Of a stretch of DNA of 64,000 nucleotides, positions 32,597 through 41,115 are shown in pieces. Position numbers and translations under genes: made by a program. The stretch comes from an uncultured Thalassolituus sp. (lineage in GTDB: Bacteria > Pseudomonadota > Gammaproteobacteria > Pseudomonadales > Oceanobacteraceae): the NCBI RefSeq assembly GCF_950066645.1, contig NZ_CATMFB010000006.1:1-64000 (forward strand). The letters are read 5' to 3'. A model generated the notes under the pieces. That model saw nothing but the letters and a program-made list of their open reading frames with translations. It was not told the DNA's origin and searched no databases. Each line of letters begins with the position of its first letter. Position 1 is the first letter of the stretch.

Positions 32597-34726
32597 TCAG
32601 TAAGCGACGAGGAGCGGCACGAAGGCAACCAGTATAAGAGCTGTAGCCATCGTAGCCAGCGGAAGAAGTATCTTCTCGTGGCGATAATAGAAATTCTCGC
32701 CCTTCACTTCTTCTTTAGACAGGCGCACTTCCTCTTCTCCAACCACCTGCCTGGTCAGGAGATGATTCAGAGCCACCGGCGGACTGAGATAACCCAATTC
32801 GAAGGCTACCAGGGTCACCATCCAGAAGTGAACCGGATTAATACCACTGTCGTAAGCCACGGAGGCAATGGTTGCACTCACCAGAATCACCGCACCGTAT
32901 GGGTCCATGAACATACCCACGATTACGAGTACGACAACCAGAAGTGCCATCGCCAGCCAGATCGAACTGAATTCGGTCGGGAACATAGCCATGACTTCAG
33001 CACGTTCAATCACACCACCGATACTGACGGACATGCCCATCAGCATCAGCAGAGCACCAATATGACCCGTTGTTTCGGTCGTCGCTTCACGGAGGGTTTT
33101 CTCCATGGAATCACGGCCAGTGCGCAGATCATCCCACGATTCTTCGAGACGGTGCTCTACGTAGTCAATATTCAGGTTTTCACGCTTAAGTACGTCCTTC
33201 TCCTGAGACAGACGCTCATAGATCAGGATAACCAGAAGGAGAACCGGCAGAATGATCGGAGCAGAGAACTCGTCTAGGTACGCATTCAACAGGATTGCGT
33301 AAACAAGCAGTGTCACACTGATCAGGATCACGTAAGGAATCAGTGGCTTCAGAGATTCTTTGAACTCAGGCCATACATCGCCTTCAGGGCGGTTCAGCAT
33401 TTCACCCGGCTCTTTACGCGTAATCAGCGCGAAGAAGGCAAACAACACCGTGGTCAGGAAGAATACTTTTACACCCCAGCCGAAGAGCTGATCAGTCGTT
33501 ACTTCGTTATTCAGAGCAGCAACGATCACCACGAGCAGACACGGACGCAGAACAACACCAAGAGACCCCGACATCGCTGTAGCTGCCAGCGCCAGCTGAC
33601 GACGGGCACCCGCACGACGCAGCTCCATAAAGATCAGACCACCAACGGCAATCACGAAAATACCGGAACCACCCGTGTACGCAGTCGGCACTGCTGCAAG
33701 TGCAACCACGGCAACCGCCAGCATTTCAGGAGGCAGGCGCAGAGGACGGAAAATATTGAATACTTTCTGTGACATCTCAGTACGCTTCAGCAGCATACCA
33801 ATCCACACGTACAGGCCTACATTCAGGAACAACTGTGACAGTTCCATCATCTGATTAAGATAAATACCGATACCCGCCGGATGGTCCGCCGAGATGAAGT
33901 AAATCCCTGAGACAATACACATGGTCGCATACAGCGGAACTGCCAGCTGAGCCGTGAGGAAGTTACCTCCCGGTTTCGCATCTTTCGGTATCACCACCAT
34001 CTGATACAGAGTAATCAGTAACGGGGCGCCGAAACCAAAGATCCATAAATAGTGGAGAACCGCATGCTCGGTACTGACCTCAATCCCCGCGGAGAACGCG
34101 ATTTCTTTGAAGCTGTATACAGAATAGAAGAGGATACTGAACGCAATAAACTGAGCCCCCGCAGCAACGCGGTAGTCCATTGCGGTCACCATAGGACGCA
34201 GAGAAATGTGATGACGACGAACCAGCGCAGTACCACCACAGATAAGTACCAGGATCGCCAGCATCACCCTTTGCGTGGCCATGCCCAGCTCACCGAACTT
34301 AGCTACGCCCAGCTCGACAGAGCGGAATAACTGAACGGCTGGAGTGATACGATCTTTGGTCGCATCGTACTGGTCATACTTGATCTGACACTGCTCTTTC
34401 GCGGCGGTGAGAGATTTACGCATGATCGCCGGATCGACGGGCTCAGGCGCAAACAGATCAAATTCATCGACAGGCTGGCTGTTACGCTCCTGTATCAGGC
34501 GGTTGAGCTCAACATCAATATCCATATTGAGGTTACAGCTTGGTTCCACCGGATCATGACGTAGCAGGAAGTAGCCTTCCCAGACGCTTTCCCCCAGTTG
34601 CAGCAACTGCGCATGCATTGTGTGGCTGGTATTCAGAATAATTACGAATACCAGTACCAGAAATGCAGGAAGCGCAGCGAGCCATTCGTATATCGTGCGG
34701 TGCCCCACACGTACGCTCTGCTCCAT
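32597..34726 (-). CDS. TRAP transporter fused permease (DctQ-DctM)
   Basis: This is the membrane subunit of a tripartite ATP-independent periplasmic transporter that uses an ion gradient to take up an organic acid-like solute. The 709-residue product joins a DctQ-like N-terminal part (helices near residues 15-35, 150-170 and 185-210) to a DctM-like part (about 230-709, with AAVPTAYTGGSGIFVIAVG, GMFMDPYGAVILVSATIA and ELGYLSPPVALNHLL, the last two DctM hallmarks). Between the first two helices is a ~110-residue soluble, acidic Cys-containing insert (about 45-150), unusual for DctQ. It follows the binding-protein gene, separated by an internal terminator. Codon use is biased as in highly expressed genes. 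Confidence 0.92.
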   Translation of the reverse strand: MEQSVRVGHRTIYEWLAALPAFLVLVFVIILNTSHTMHAQLLQLGESVWEGYFLLRHDPVEPSCNLNMDIDVELNRLIQERNSQPVDEFDLFAPEPVDPAIMRKSLTAAKEQCQIKYDQYDATKDRITPAVQLFRSVELGVAKFGELGMATQRVMLAILVLICGGTALVRRHHISLRPMVTAMDYRVAAGAQFIAFSILFYSVYSFKEIAFSAGIEVSTEHAVLHYLWIFGFGAPLLITLYQMVVIPKDAKPGGNFLTAQLAVPLYATMCIVSGIYFISADHPAGIGIYLNQMMELSQLFLNVGLYVWIGMLLKRTEMSQKVFNIFRPLRLPPEMLAVAVVALAAVPTAYTGGSGIFVIAVGGLIFMELRRAGARRQLALAATAMSGSLGVVLRPCLLVVIVAALNNEVTTDQLFGWGVKVFFLTTVLFAFFALITRKEPGEMLNRPEGDVWPEFKESLKPLIPYVILISVTLLVYAILLNAYLDEFSAPIILPVLLLVILIYERLSQEKDVLKRENLNIDYVEHRLEESWDDLRTGRDSMEKTLREATTETTGHIGALLMLMGMSVSIGGVIERAEVMAMFPTEFSSIWLAMALLVVVLVIVGMFMDPYGAVILVSATIASVAYDSGINPVHFWMVTLVAFELGYLSPPVALNHLLTRQVVGEEEVRLSKEEVKGENFYYRHEKILLPLATMATALILVAFVPLLVAY

Positions 34727-34745
34727 TTAAAACACCTCTTCTGAT

Positions 34746-34778
34746 TAAAAAGAACCGAAGCCGGATGGCTTCGGTTCT
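34746..34778 (-). terminator. Intra-operon terminator between TRAP binding protein and permease
   Basis: On the minus strand AGAACCGAAGCC-ATCC-GGCTTCGGTTCT, a perfect 12-bp stem, is followed by TTTTAAT. It lies 65 bp after the binding-protein stop and 25 bp before the permease start, so only part of the transcripts should continue into the permease gene. Confidence 0.88.
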
Positions 34779-34843
34779 GCTCCCCCTCTCCGGCCTGCCG
34801 GAGGAATTACCTGGCAGACGGAGTTTGTTTCACCTGTAGTTAT

Positions 34844-35833
34844 TTATTCGAGGTTCTCAACACACTCTGCAGCAGCCGGATCCGACTTACAGCGGAGTTT
34901 CTTGAGCAGACGCAGCATAGTGCCGTCGTATACACCCTCGTCACGCAGAGTGATGCGCACCTGGCGCAGCATCTCGTTGTACTTCTTCACATCTTCATCT
35001 GGCAGATCCATCCAGTAGTGGGCTTCAATCTCATCGGTATGATGCTTGATTGATTTCACCGCACGGTCGAACAGGGTGGATACAAACTGACGCGACTTCT
35101 GGCCGAACTCTTCACCAAAGCTCTCGCGGTGCATGACCAGCTGGAAATCAAGGTACGCAAGGTTGTAGCGCATAATACCGCCCTTCTCACCCAGGCCTTT
35201 GTACATTTCCAGAGGCTTGTAAGCAATCGCAGGGGCGTACGCAACGTCCACGCTGCCGTTGTTAAACTTACCTGAGAAGTTTGCCGAGTTAGACGGTACT
35301 ACCGCAGCGCCTACGTGGTTAACCATTTTGATGGATGGCTGATCGTAATCGAGTGTCGCAATGCGCTTACCCGACAACTCTTCAACGGTGTCGATCGAGC
35401 GATCATTCACGAACAGGTACACAGCACCTGCTGGAATAACACCACCAACTTCGTAGCGCTCGGTCTTCATGTACTTCGCGGCGCCCGGTGCGGAAATGGT
35501 CATCACGACATCGCGCATTACGTCATCATTAGGTACAGCACCAATCGCTTCGATTGTTGAAGCGAACTTGCTGAATGGACGGGCGCGGGCACCCGTCATA
35601 ACTACTGCATCACACTGCTCTGCCTTGAAATCGTCGGAAGCGATTTTCTCATCAGTGTAGGCATGCAGTTTCATGTTATAGCCTTCCACGAGTGCAAACT
35701 CGCGGTAATCTTTCATCAGACCGAACATCGGCCCACTGCTTCCCAGTGGGTCATAAATACATACGTTACGGTCTTCAACAGCACCTGCAAGAGGTGCCAG
35801 GGTCATCGCTGCGATGGCCAGTAATTTACGCAT
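34844..35833 (-). CDS. Periplasmic solute-binding protein of the TRAP operon
   Basis: The 329-residue product has a clear signal peptide (LAPLAGA-VED) and a periplasmic binding-protein body: NVCIYDPLGSSGPMFGLMKDYREFA, CDAVVMTGARARPF, SKFASTIEAIGAV, LSGKRIATLDYDQPSIKMV, and a helical Cys-containing C-terminus (CKSDPAAAEC). It is of the putative solute-binding DUF6091-like group rather than classical DctP, by my recognition of the overall pattern. The ligand is unknown. It lies between a lipoprotein gene (9 bp upstream) and the permease gene. Codon use shows strong expression. Confidence 0.85.
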   Translation of the reverse strand: MRKLLAIAAMTLAPLAGAVEDRNVCIYDPLGSSGPMFGLMKDYREFALVEGYNMKLHAYTDEKIASDDFKAEQCDAVVMTGARARPFSKFASTIEAIGAVPNDDVMRDVVMTISAPGAAKYMKTERYEVGGVIPAGAVYLFVNDRSIDTVEELSGKRIATLDYDQPSIKMVNHVGAAVVPSNSANFSGKFNNGSVDVAYAPAIAYKPLEMYKGLGEKGGIMRYNLAYLDFQLVMHRESFGEEFGQKSRQFVSTLFDRAVKSIKHHTDEIEAHYWMDLPDEDVKKYNEMLRQVRITLRDEGVYDGTMLRLLKKLRCKSDPAAAECVENLE

Positions 35834-35842
35834 AACTATTCC

Positions 35843-36853
35843 TTAATCTAACAGGTCGTCGATATCCATCACGGGCGCAGCACTTTCGTCTACGTCATCC
35901 CAGAAGGTGCCAAATTCACCTACTGGGGTCCGCGAGCCGGTAGCTTCCGTCCACATACGATCAGACACAGCACGGATCTGACGACTTGCTACGACATCCA
36001 GCAGGCGGTAATCGCGATGGCTTGGATTAGTTTTAAGGGATGCAGCGTGACGACGGATAGCGTCCTTAACACGGTCAGTGTGACCGCCACCGTCAGCAAC
36101 AATAATTTCTACAGCATGAGCAAGACGGACACCGCTTTCGGTCGCACCACGCGCAGCGGCTTCCAGTTCTACCCACGGATCTGTACCTTCCGGAGCAGTA
36201 TCCGGCATCAGAATCCAGAGACCCGCCTGAGCTGCAAGTGGCAGACCCCAGTACTCGTCGTTATCCAGACACTGCAGGCCACGTACAGACTTCATGGCGA
36301 TATCTTTAGGCACGTTCACAACGCTCTGTGCTTTCAGGTCGTTGAGTACAGACTGAAGGCCAGCGAGGTTACCCAGCGCCCAGTAAACACCCTCGTCGTA
36401 GTTCAGGCTCGGGCATTTCTCACCCGGCTCACCAAACTCGTCGACCATGTGCTGGTATGCACGGTACTGACGGGTAGCCGCAATCGCGAATTCACGCTTT
36501 TCGCGGATACGGGAATCTTTCGCTTCGTTAATGTTCTGGTTTTTAAATGCGCGGATATAAGTGAGGCTCTCTTCAATTGCCTCCTCTTCGGCACAGGCAC
36601 CCGCCATCATGTTCATCATGAGGCCGGCAAGATCATCCGTTGAAGTTACACGGGTGAATGCCATCACCAGAGGCTGAAGGCCCTGAGTCGTTGCACAGGC
36701 AACGTCAACGTCATCAATCGACATTGTATAAGGCGTAACATGACGATCAGTCAGGTCATAAACAACCCAACCCATCTGCATGTAGATGATGCTGCAGCCA
36801 GACAGCGATAACAGTGTCACTACAGTGAGTGCAATACGAGAGAGAAACGACAT
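35843..36853 (-). CDS. TRAP-associated helical lipoprotein (TatT-like candidate)
   Basis: The 336-residue product has a signal peptide with lipobox LSGC (Cys20) and is then almost entirely helical, with short repeated helix pairs (AFTRVTSTDDLAGLMMNMMAG, ATRQYRAYQHMVDEF, LGNLAGLQSVLNDLKAQ). It heads the operon with the binding protein and permease. Lipoproteins with TPR-like helices (TatT) are known partners of TRAP binding proteins in Treponema and others; size, lipidation and context fit, but homology is not shown. ATG 36853 is preferred: a longer frame exists but lacks a signal peptide at its start. An imperfect 22-bp palindrome lies at 36891-36912. Confidence 0.75.
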   Translation of the reverse strand: MSFLSRIALTVVTLLSLSGCSIIYMQMGWVVYDLTDRHVTPYTMSIDDVDVACATTQGLQPLVMAFTRVTSTDDLAGLMMNMMAGACAEEEAIEESLTYIRAFKNQNINEAKDSRIREKREFAIAATRQYRAYQHMVDEFGEPGEKCPSLNYDEGVYWALGNLAGLQSVLNDLKAQSVVNVPKDIAMKSVRGLQCLDNDEYWGLPLAAQAGLWILMPDTAPEGTDPWVELEAAARGATESGVRLAHAVEIIVADGGGHTDRVKDAIRRHAASLKTNPSHRDYRLLDVVASRQIRAVSDRMWTEATGSRTPVGEFGTFWDDVDESAAPVMDIDDLLD

Positions 36854-37650
36854 GACGCCCCCATCAGAATCAGTGTTTTTTTTATTATTCTCCGGGTGCA
36901 GTGCACTCCGGATAGGTTCGCACATGGAGGATATCCCAACGCGAACCGAATACCAACGTAAAACTACCAAATCGGTACGTGCAGGCCAAGGTATTGGAAT
37001 TATCACGCCAAATAAAGGTTAGATGGAGCCAAGGGCCTCTTGCGAGTCATGCAAAAAACCGAGCGTAATACGCCATGAATCCAGCGTTATTACATAACGC
37101 TGACGAAATCACCGGGGGTGATAGCCTGCCAATAGTGTCATTATGCGACATTTTTAAGGGTTTTATTATGCCATAGCGACCCCATAACACCTGTATATCA
37201 TGGCACCTTTGCACTCGCCACCATGCTCTTTATCAGACAGACACCGCAGTTTGTCTGATAAAAAATCAGGTGAGAATTGAAGGGCAGCATTGAGGACAAA
37301 GTCACATCACTCAAAATCAGCCGTTGCATTCATCTGCATTCGCGGCATAGTGAAATAGTACGTCACGGACTCAGGAGGAGCGTTTCTGAACGATCACCTC
37401 AGCACTCTGCCAGGAACTGGCAGCGGTTACAGACCGGCAGCAGATTTGCTCTGCTGTGGCCCGATACCAAAGACGCTGGACTCAGGTTGCATCGTCGCTC
37501 CCCCTTCCGCTCTCGATTTTCCCACACCCCAGGACGCCGAACGTCCATTTCACCAGACAGACAACTGCATTCTCTTCACGAGACGCCTGACGCCTGTCCG
37601 GGATCTGAACCTCTGGGCTCCGCACTCTGACCTGATCAGGAGATGCAGCT
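36854..37650. other. 797-bp intergenic region upstream of the TRAP operon and phoH
   Basis: This region between divergent operons carries an imperfect 22-bp palindrome (36891-36912, outer TCCGG/CCGGA and inner GTGCA/TGCAC) 38 bp from the lipoprotein start, and a perfect 11-bp inverted repeat, TTTATCAGACA (37229-37239) with TGTCTGATAAA (37252-37262). The open frame at 37277-37630 is Arg/Ser/His-rich with no RBS logic and is not believed to be a gene. A leader of several hundred bases before phoH is possible. Confidence 0.55.
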
Positions 37651-39030
37651 ATGGCCGCGCGTAAATCTGACACCAAACTGTATGTGATCGACACCAACGT
37701 TCTGATTCATGATCCGACCGCGATCCTGAATTTCGAAGAACATCAGGTTGTCATTCCAATGACCGTACTGGAGGAGCTGGACAAGCTTAAAATGGGTAAG
37801 GCTGCCATTGCCACCGATTGCCGGGAAGCTATACGACAGATAGACAGGATTATAGGAGATGCCTCTCCGACTGAAATCGCCAAGGGCATCCCCATAGAAC
37901 GGGCCGATGGAGGGTTCCAGGGACATTTTTCCATCCTGCTGGATACCTTCGACTCTCCCAGCCGCGCCCTGCCCAACGATCTTAACGACAACAAAATCAT
38001 CAACAGTCTCGTAACACTTCAGGAAAAGTATCCGAACCGCGAAACCATACTGATCACCAAAGACATCAACATGCGTCTTAAAGCCCGGGGCTGCGGCGTT
38101 GGGGCTCAGGACTATCAGAACGATCAGTTGTTGTCTGACGTCTCACTCCTGGAGACAGGTTTTCATCGCATCCCCGATTCCTTCTGGGAAACCCAGTCTT
38201 CTGTTGAAACATTTCACGATGAAACCGGCACCTACCACAAAATCCCTCTGGCCAACCTGCCGGAAGAAGTGTTCGTCAACCGCTTCATCATTGATGAGAA
38301 AGGCTTCGTAGGTAAAGTCGACCGCATTGGGGAGGAGTACGCGCTGATACGTGACCTGCCAGCCGAACAGCTGATGCAGACCTCTGCCTGGGGACTCACC
38401 CCCCGGGATATGCCGCAGGCACTGGCCCTGAATCTGCTGCTCGATCCGGACGTGCACCTGGTCACTCTCACCGGTCAGGCAGGCTCGGGGAAAACAATCC
38501 TGGCGCTCGCCGCCGCGATCGAAATGACACTCGCTACCAAGCAGTTCAAGCGTATTATTGCCACCCGGAGTACCCGCGGTCTGGATGAAGATATTGGCTA
38601 TCTGCCTGGCACCGAGGCAGAAAAAATGGAGCCTTGGCTCGGCGCAATCACCGACAACCTGGAAGCACTTCACAACGACGATGAGCACTCGAAGAGCAGC
38701 GTCGACTACATCCTGCAGAAAGTGCCTCTGCAATTTAAATCACTTAACTATATCCGCGGACGCAGTTTTCAGCAGAGTCTGATTCTGATCGATGAGTGCC
38801 AGAACCTGACGCCGCACCAGATGAAAACCATCATCACCCGGGCCGGGGCTGGCAGTAAGGTCATCTGCCTTGGCAACCTCGCTCAGATAGACACCCCTTA
38901 TCTCAATCCGGTCAGTTCAGGTCTGACCTATCTGATCGAGCGCTTCAAGCATTTCACCAGTGGCGGAACCATTCATCTGGAAGGCTCTCCACGTTCCATT
39001 CTTGCGGAGTATGCAGAGACGCATCTTTGA
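37651..39030 (+). CDS. PIN-PhoH ATPase (PhoH2/YlaK-type)
   Basis: The 459-residue product has an N-terminal PIN-type RNase domain (KLYVIDTNVLIHDPTAIL, LEELDKLKMGK, FPN-type NRETILITKDINMRLKA) and a C-terminal PhoH-like ATPase domain with Walker A GQAGSGKT (near residue 277) and Walker B LILIDECQNLTPHQMK. Such PIN-PhoH fusions are RNA helicase/ribonuclease proteins. It is a single gene, with AGGAG 8-9 bp before ATG 37651 and a terminator following. Confidence 0.95.
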   Translation: MAARKSDTKLYVIDTNVLIHDPTAILNFEEHQVVIPMTVLEELDKLKMGKAAIATDCREAIRQIDRIIGDASPTEIAKGIPIERADGGFQGHFSILLDTFDSPSRALPNDLNDNKIINSLVTLQEKYPNRETILITKDINMRLKARGCGVGAQDYQNDQLLSDVSLLETGFHRIPDSFWETQSSVETFHDETGTYHKIPLANLPEEVFVNRFIIDEKGFVGKVDRIGEEYALIRDLPAEQLMQTSAWGLTPRDMPQALALNLLLDPDVHLVTLTGQAGSGKTILALAAAIEMTLATKQFKRIIATRSTRGLDEDIGYLPGTEAEKMEPWLGAITDNLEALHNDDEHSKSSVDYILQKVPLQFKSLNYIRGRSFQQSLILIDECQNLTPHQMKTIITRAGAGSKVICLGNLAQIDTPYLNPVSSGLTYLIERFKHFTSGGTIHLEGSPRSILAEYAETHL

Positions 39031-39054
39031 CGCCCTGCTGTCTGTGAACTATAT

Positions 39055-39087
39055 AAAGTGAAGGCGCTTCGGCGTCTTCACTTTTTT
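39055..39087 (+). terminator. Rho-independent terminator of the PIN-PhoH gene
   Basis: A 13-bp stem (39055-39067 with 39072-39084, one G-U pair) has a TTCG loop and ends in six T. Confidence 0.95.
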
Positions 39088-39118
39088 ATTCACCATCCTC
39101 TCTACCACGGAAGGGATT

Positions 39119-39529
39119 ATGAAACAGGCAATTTTTGCGTTTTTGATGCTCTGGATTCTGCCAGCATCAGCAGAAGAAAAGATTTACGAACTGGAATACG
39201 AGACCGACTCAAACTGGGCGAGTATTGAAATACGGGATGATGCCGTATTCGTTAACGCCCCGGCCGACTCGACCATGAGTATTACTGCGAAAGATGGATT
39301 GCGGGCCTACACCATCTCTCCGAAGAAGGTGTACCTGCGGGCTAAATCCCGGGGAGTGGTCAATATGAATCTGTTTGTGAAATCCACGAACAACGTATTG
39401 GGTATCACCTTGTGCAAGGGCTCCCGCAACAGCTACGCGTGGCTCAAATCAGACCAGTCAAAACAGAAGAACGACCTGCAGGAACAGGATCACTGCGAGC
39501 AACACGCTCTGGTGCTGAACCTGTTCTGA
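39119..39529 (+). CDS. Hypothetical secreted protein
   Basis: The 136-residue product has a signal peptide (AFLMLWILPASA-EE) and a beta-rich mature domain with two Cys (in ITLCKGSRNSY and EQDHCEQHAL) that could form a disulfide. I do not recognise the family. An RBS AAGGGA lies close before ATG 39119. Its stop abuts the stop of the antiporter gene on the other strand with no base between them. Confidence 0.75.
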   Translation: MKQAIFAFLMLWILPASAEEKIYELEYETDSNWASIEIRDDAVFVNAPADSTMSITAKDGLRAYTISPKKVYLRAKSRGVVNMNLFVKSTNNVLGITLCKGSRNSYAWLKSDQSKQKNDLQEQDHCEQHALVLNLF

Positions 39530-41098
39530 TCAGTCCTCGGCGTTCACAAGCAGGTGCCGGCATTCCTCAGCGAATCCGGCACCGACTTCGGCATAGTAGT
39601 TGAACGCCACATCGACACCTTTTGCTAACAGCTCCTGGCGCTCATCTTCATAGCGGGCGACCGCAGCAACACGTCCCTCATAACCCGCCAGCGTCATCAT
39701 CTGAAGTGTTGCGCGCATTTCTTCCTGTGATGGCAGCGCAAGCATCACCAGCCGTACCTCACAACGGGAGGCCTGCTGCCAGAACTCAAGATCATCGGCA
39801 TCTCCGGCGATCACATTGAATCCCTCACCCTTAAGGGATTTCACACGATCATTGTCAGACTCCAACCCGCAGACATCCGCGACTCCGTCTTTCTCTAACG
39901 ACTGATAGGCACCCTTCCCTACACGCCCCATACCAATGATCAGGGCATCGACCTTTGCCGGTATTCTGACAAACTGATGCGCGCCCCGGCGCTCGAAACG
40001 GTTAATCTGGCGGTGGAACCGTGCGTATATATAGTGGGCTTTACGATAGAGCACCGTACTGATAAGAAACGACACGGACATGGCCAGCGCAATCATGACC
40101 AACCACTCATCACTCAGCCAGCCAATATCTACGCCCATGTCCGCCACAATCAGACCAAATTCGCTGTAATTGCTCAGCGCCAGAGACGTCAGGTACGCCG
40201 CCCGGCCAGACAACCCGAACAGGATAAACGTGAAATAAAAGAGGACGAATTTAAGTACCAGCAGCAGGGTCAGCCCTACCATCACCGGCAACATATCTAT
40301 GTGCGGCAGCGCGGTGAATCCGATAGACAGAAAGAACCCGATCAGGAACAGGTCTTTGAAATTCATCAGCGTTTTATACAACTCCGAAGCCTTACTGTGG
40401 CCGGCAATCATAATCCCCATCACAAGAGCGCCGAGATCGCCTTTGACGCCTAACGCAGAGAAGGCCTCGTATCCCCCAAGCGCAAGAAAAAGCCCCATCA
40501 AAGGCAGCAACTCCCCGTGTCCGGCCTGGTTTGTCATCCAGTAAAAGACTGGCCGTAACAGTGGCAATCCCAGCAGAACGATCGCCCATTCCGAAGGCAC
40601 CTTCCCTGTTGCCGCCACCAGGAAGATCACTGCAATAACATCCTGAACGATGAGAATACCGAGAGCCAGACGACCATGACGCACCTTCAGCTCTGACGCT
40701 TCTTCCAGCATTTTTACAACAGCAACGGTTGAAGAAAAGCTGAGCGCAAACGCCACCAGAGCCGCGGTACGCAGATCAACCGCAAAAGCCTCACTCAACC
40801 CCAGCCAGGTAGGCACCGGCAACGCAGCAATACCAAGCAGGACCCAGCTACTGCTCTGCACCAGCGTACTGCCCCAGACCTCACGTCTGATAAGTGCCTT
40901 AAGATCGAGCTTCAGACCGATGGTGAACAACATCAGCGTAATCCCCAGATTTGCCAGCTCATCGAGCATCGCTGTCGGCTCAAAGCCCGCGGCATTGAGT
41001 GCAAACCCAGCAACCAGATATCCGATCAGAGGCGGAAGCGTCAGCTGTCTGGCCACCAGGCCGAAGACAAAAGCAATAAGAATCCAGAGAAAATCCAT
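39530..41098 (-). CDS. CPA2-family monovalent cation:proton antiporter with TrkA-N domain (YbaL/KefB-like)
   Basis: The 522-residue product has about 12 transmembrane helices (residues 1-360) of the Na+/H+ exchanger fold (FGLVARQLTLPPLIGYLVAG, LTLMLFTIGLKLDL-type, AFALSFSSTVAVVKML, GILIVQDVIAVIFLV). A C-terminal RCK/TrkA-N nucleotide-binding domain follows (about 385-500; DALIIGMGRVGKGAYQSLE, CGLESDNDRVKSLKGEGFNVIAGDADD). The family exports K+ or Na+ in exchange for protons. The RCK domain should gate it with a nucleotide or thiol ligand. No kefF-like partner is next to it. It lies 17 bp after the fusion-protein gene on the same strand. Confidence 0.93.
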   Translation of the reverse strand: MDFLWILIAFVFGLVARQLTLPPLIGYLVAGFALNAAGFEPTAMLDELANLGITLMLFTIGLKLDLKALIRREVWGSTLVQSSSWVLLGIAALPVPTWLGLSEAFAVDLRTAALVAFALSFSSTVAVVKMLEEASELKVRHGRLALGILIVQDVIAVIFLVAATGKVPSEWAIVLLGLPLLRPVFYWMTNQAGHGELLPLMGLFLALGGYEAFSALGVKGDLGALVMGIMIAGHSKASELYKTLMNFKDLFLIGFFLSIGFTALPHIDMLPVMVGLTLLLVLKFVLFYFTFILFGLSGRAAYLTSLALSNYSEFGLIVADMGVDIGWLSDEWLVMIALAMSVSFLISTVLYRKAHYIYARFHRQINRFERRGAHQFVRIPAKVDALIIGMGRVGKGAYQSLEKDGVADVCGLESDNDRVKSLKGEGFNVIAGDADDLEFWQQASRCEVRLVMLALPSQEEMRATLQMMTLAGYEGRVAAVARYEDERQELLAKGVDVAFNYYAEVGAGFAEECRHLLVNAED

Positions 41099-41115
41099 AA
41101 ATGTGTACTGTCAGT

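Noticed and set aside
32678-33277. Open frame antisense to the TRAP permease
   Set aside because: Shadow frame rich in His, Gln and Arg produced by the codon bias of the permease gene.
37277-37630. Possible small gene upstream of phoH
   Set aside because: Arg/Ser/His-rich, without domain or convincing RBS; looks like a chance frame in a leader or intergenic region.
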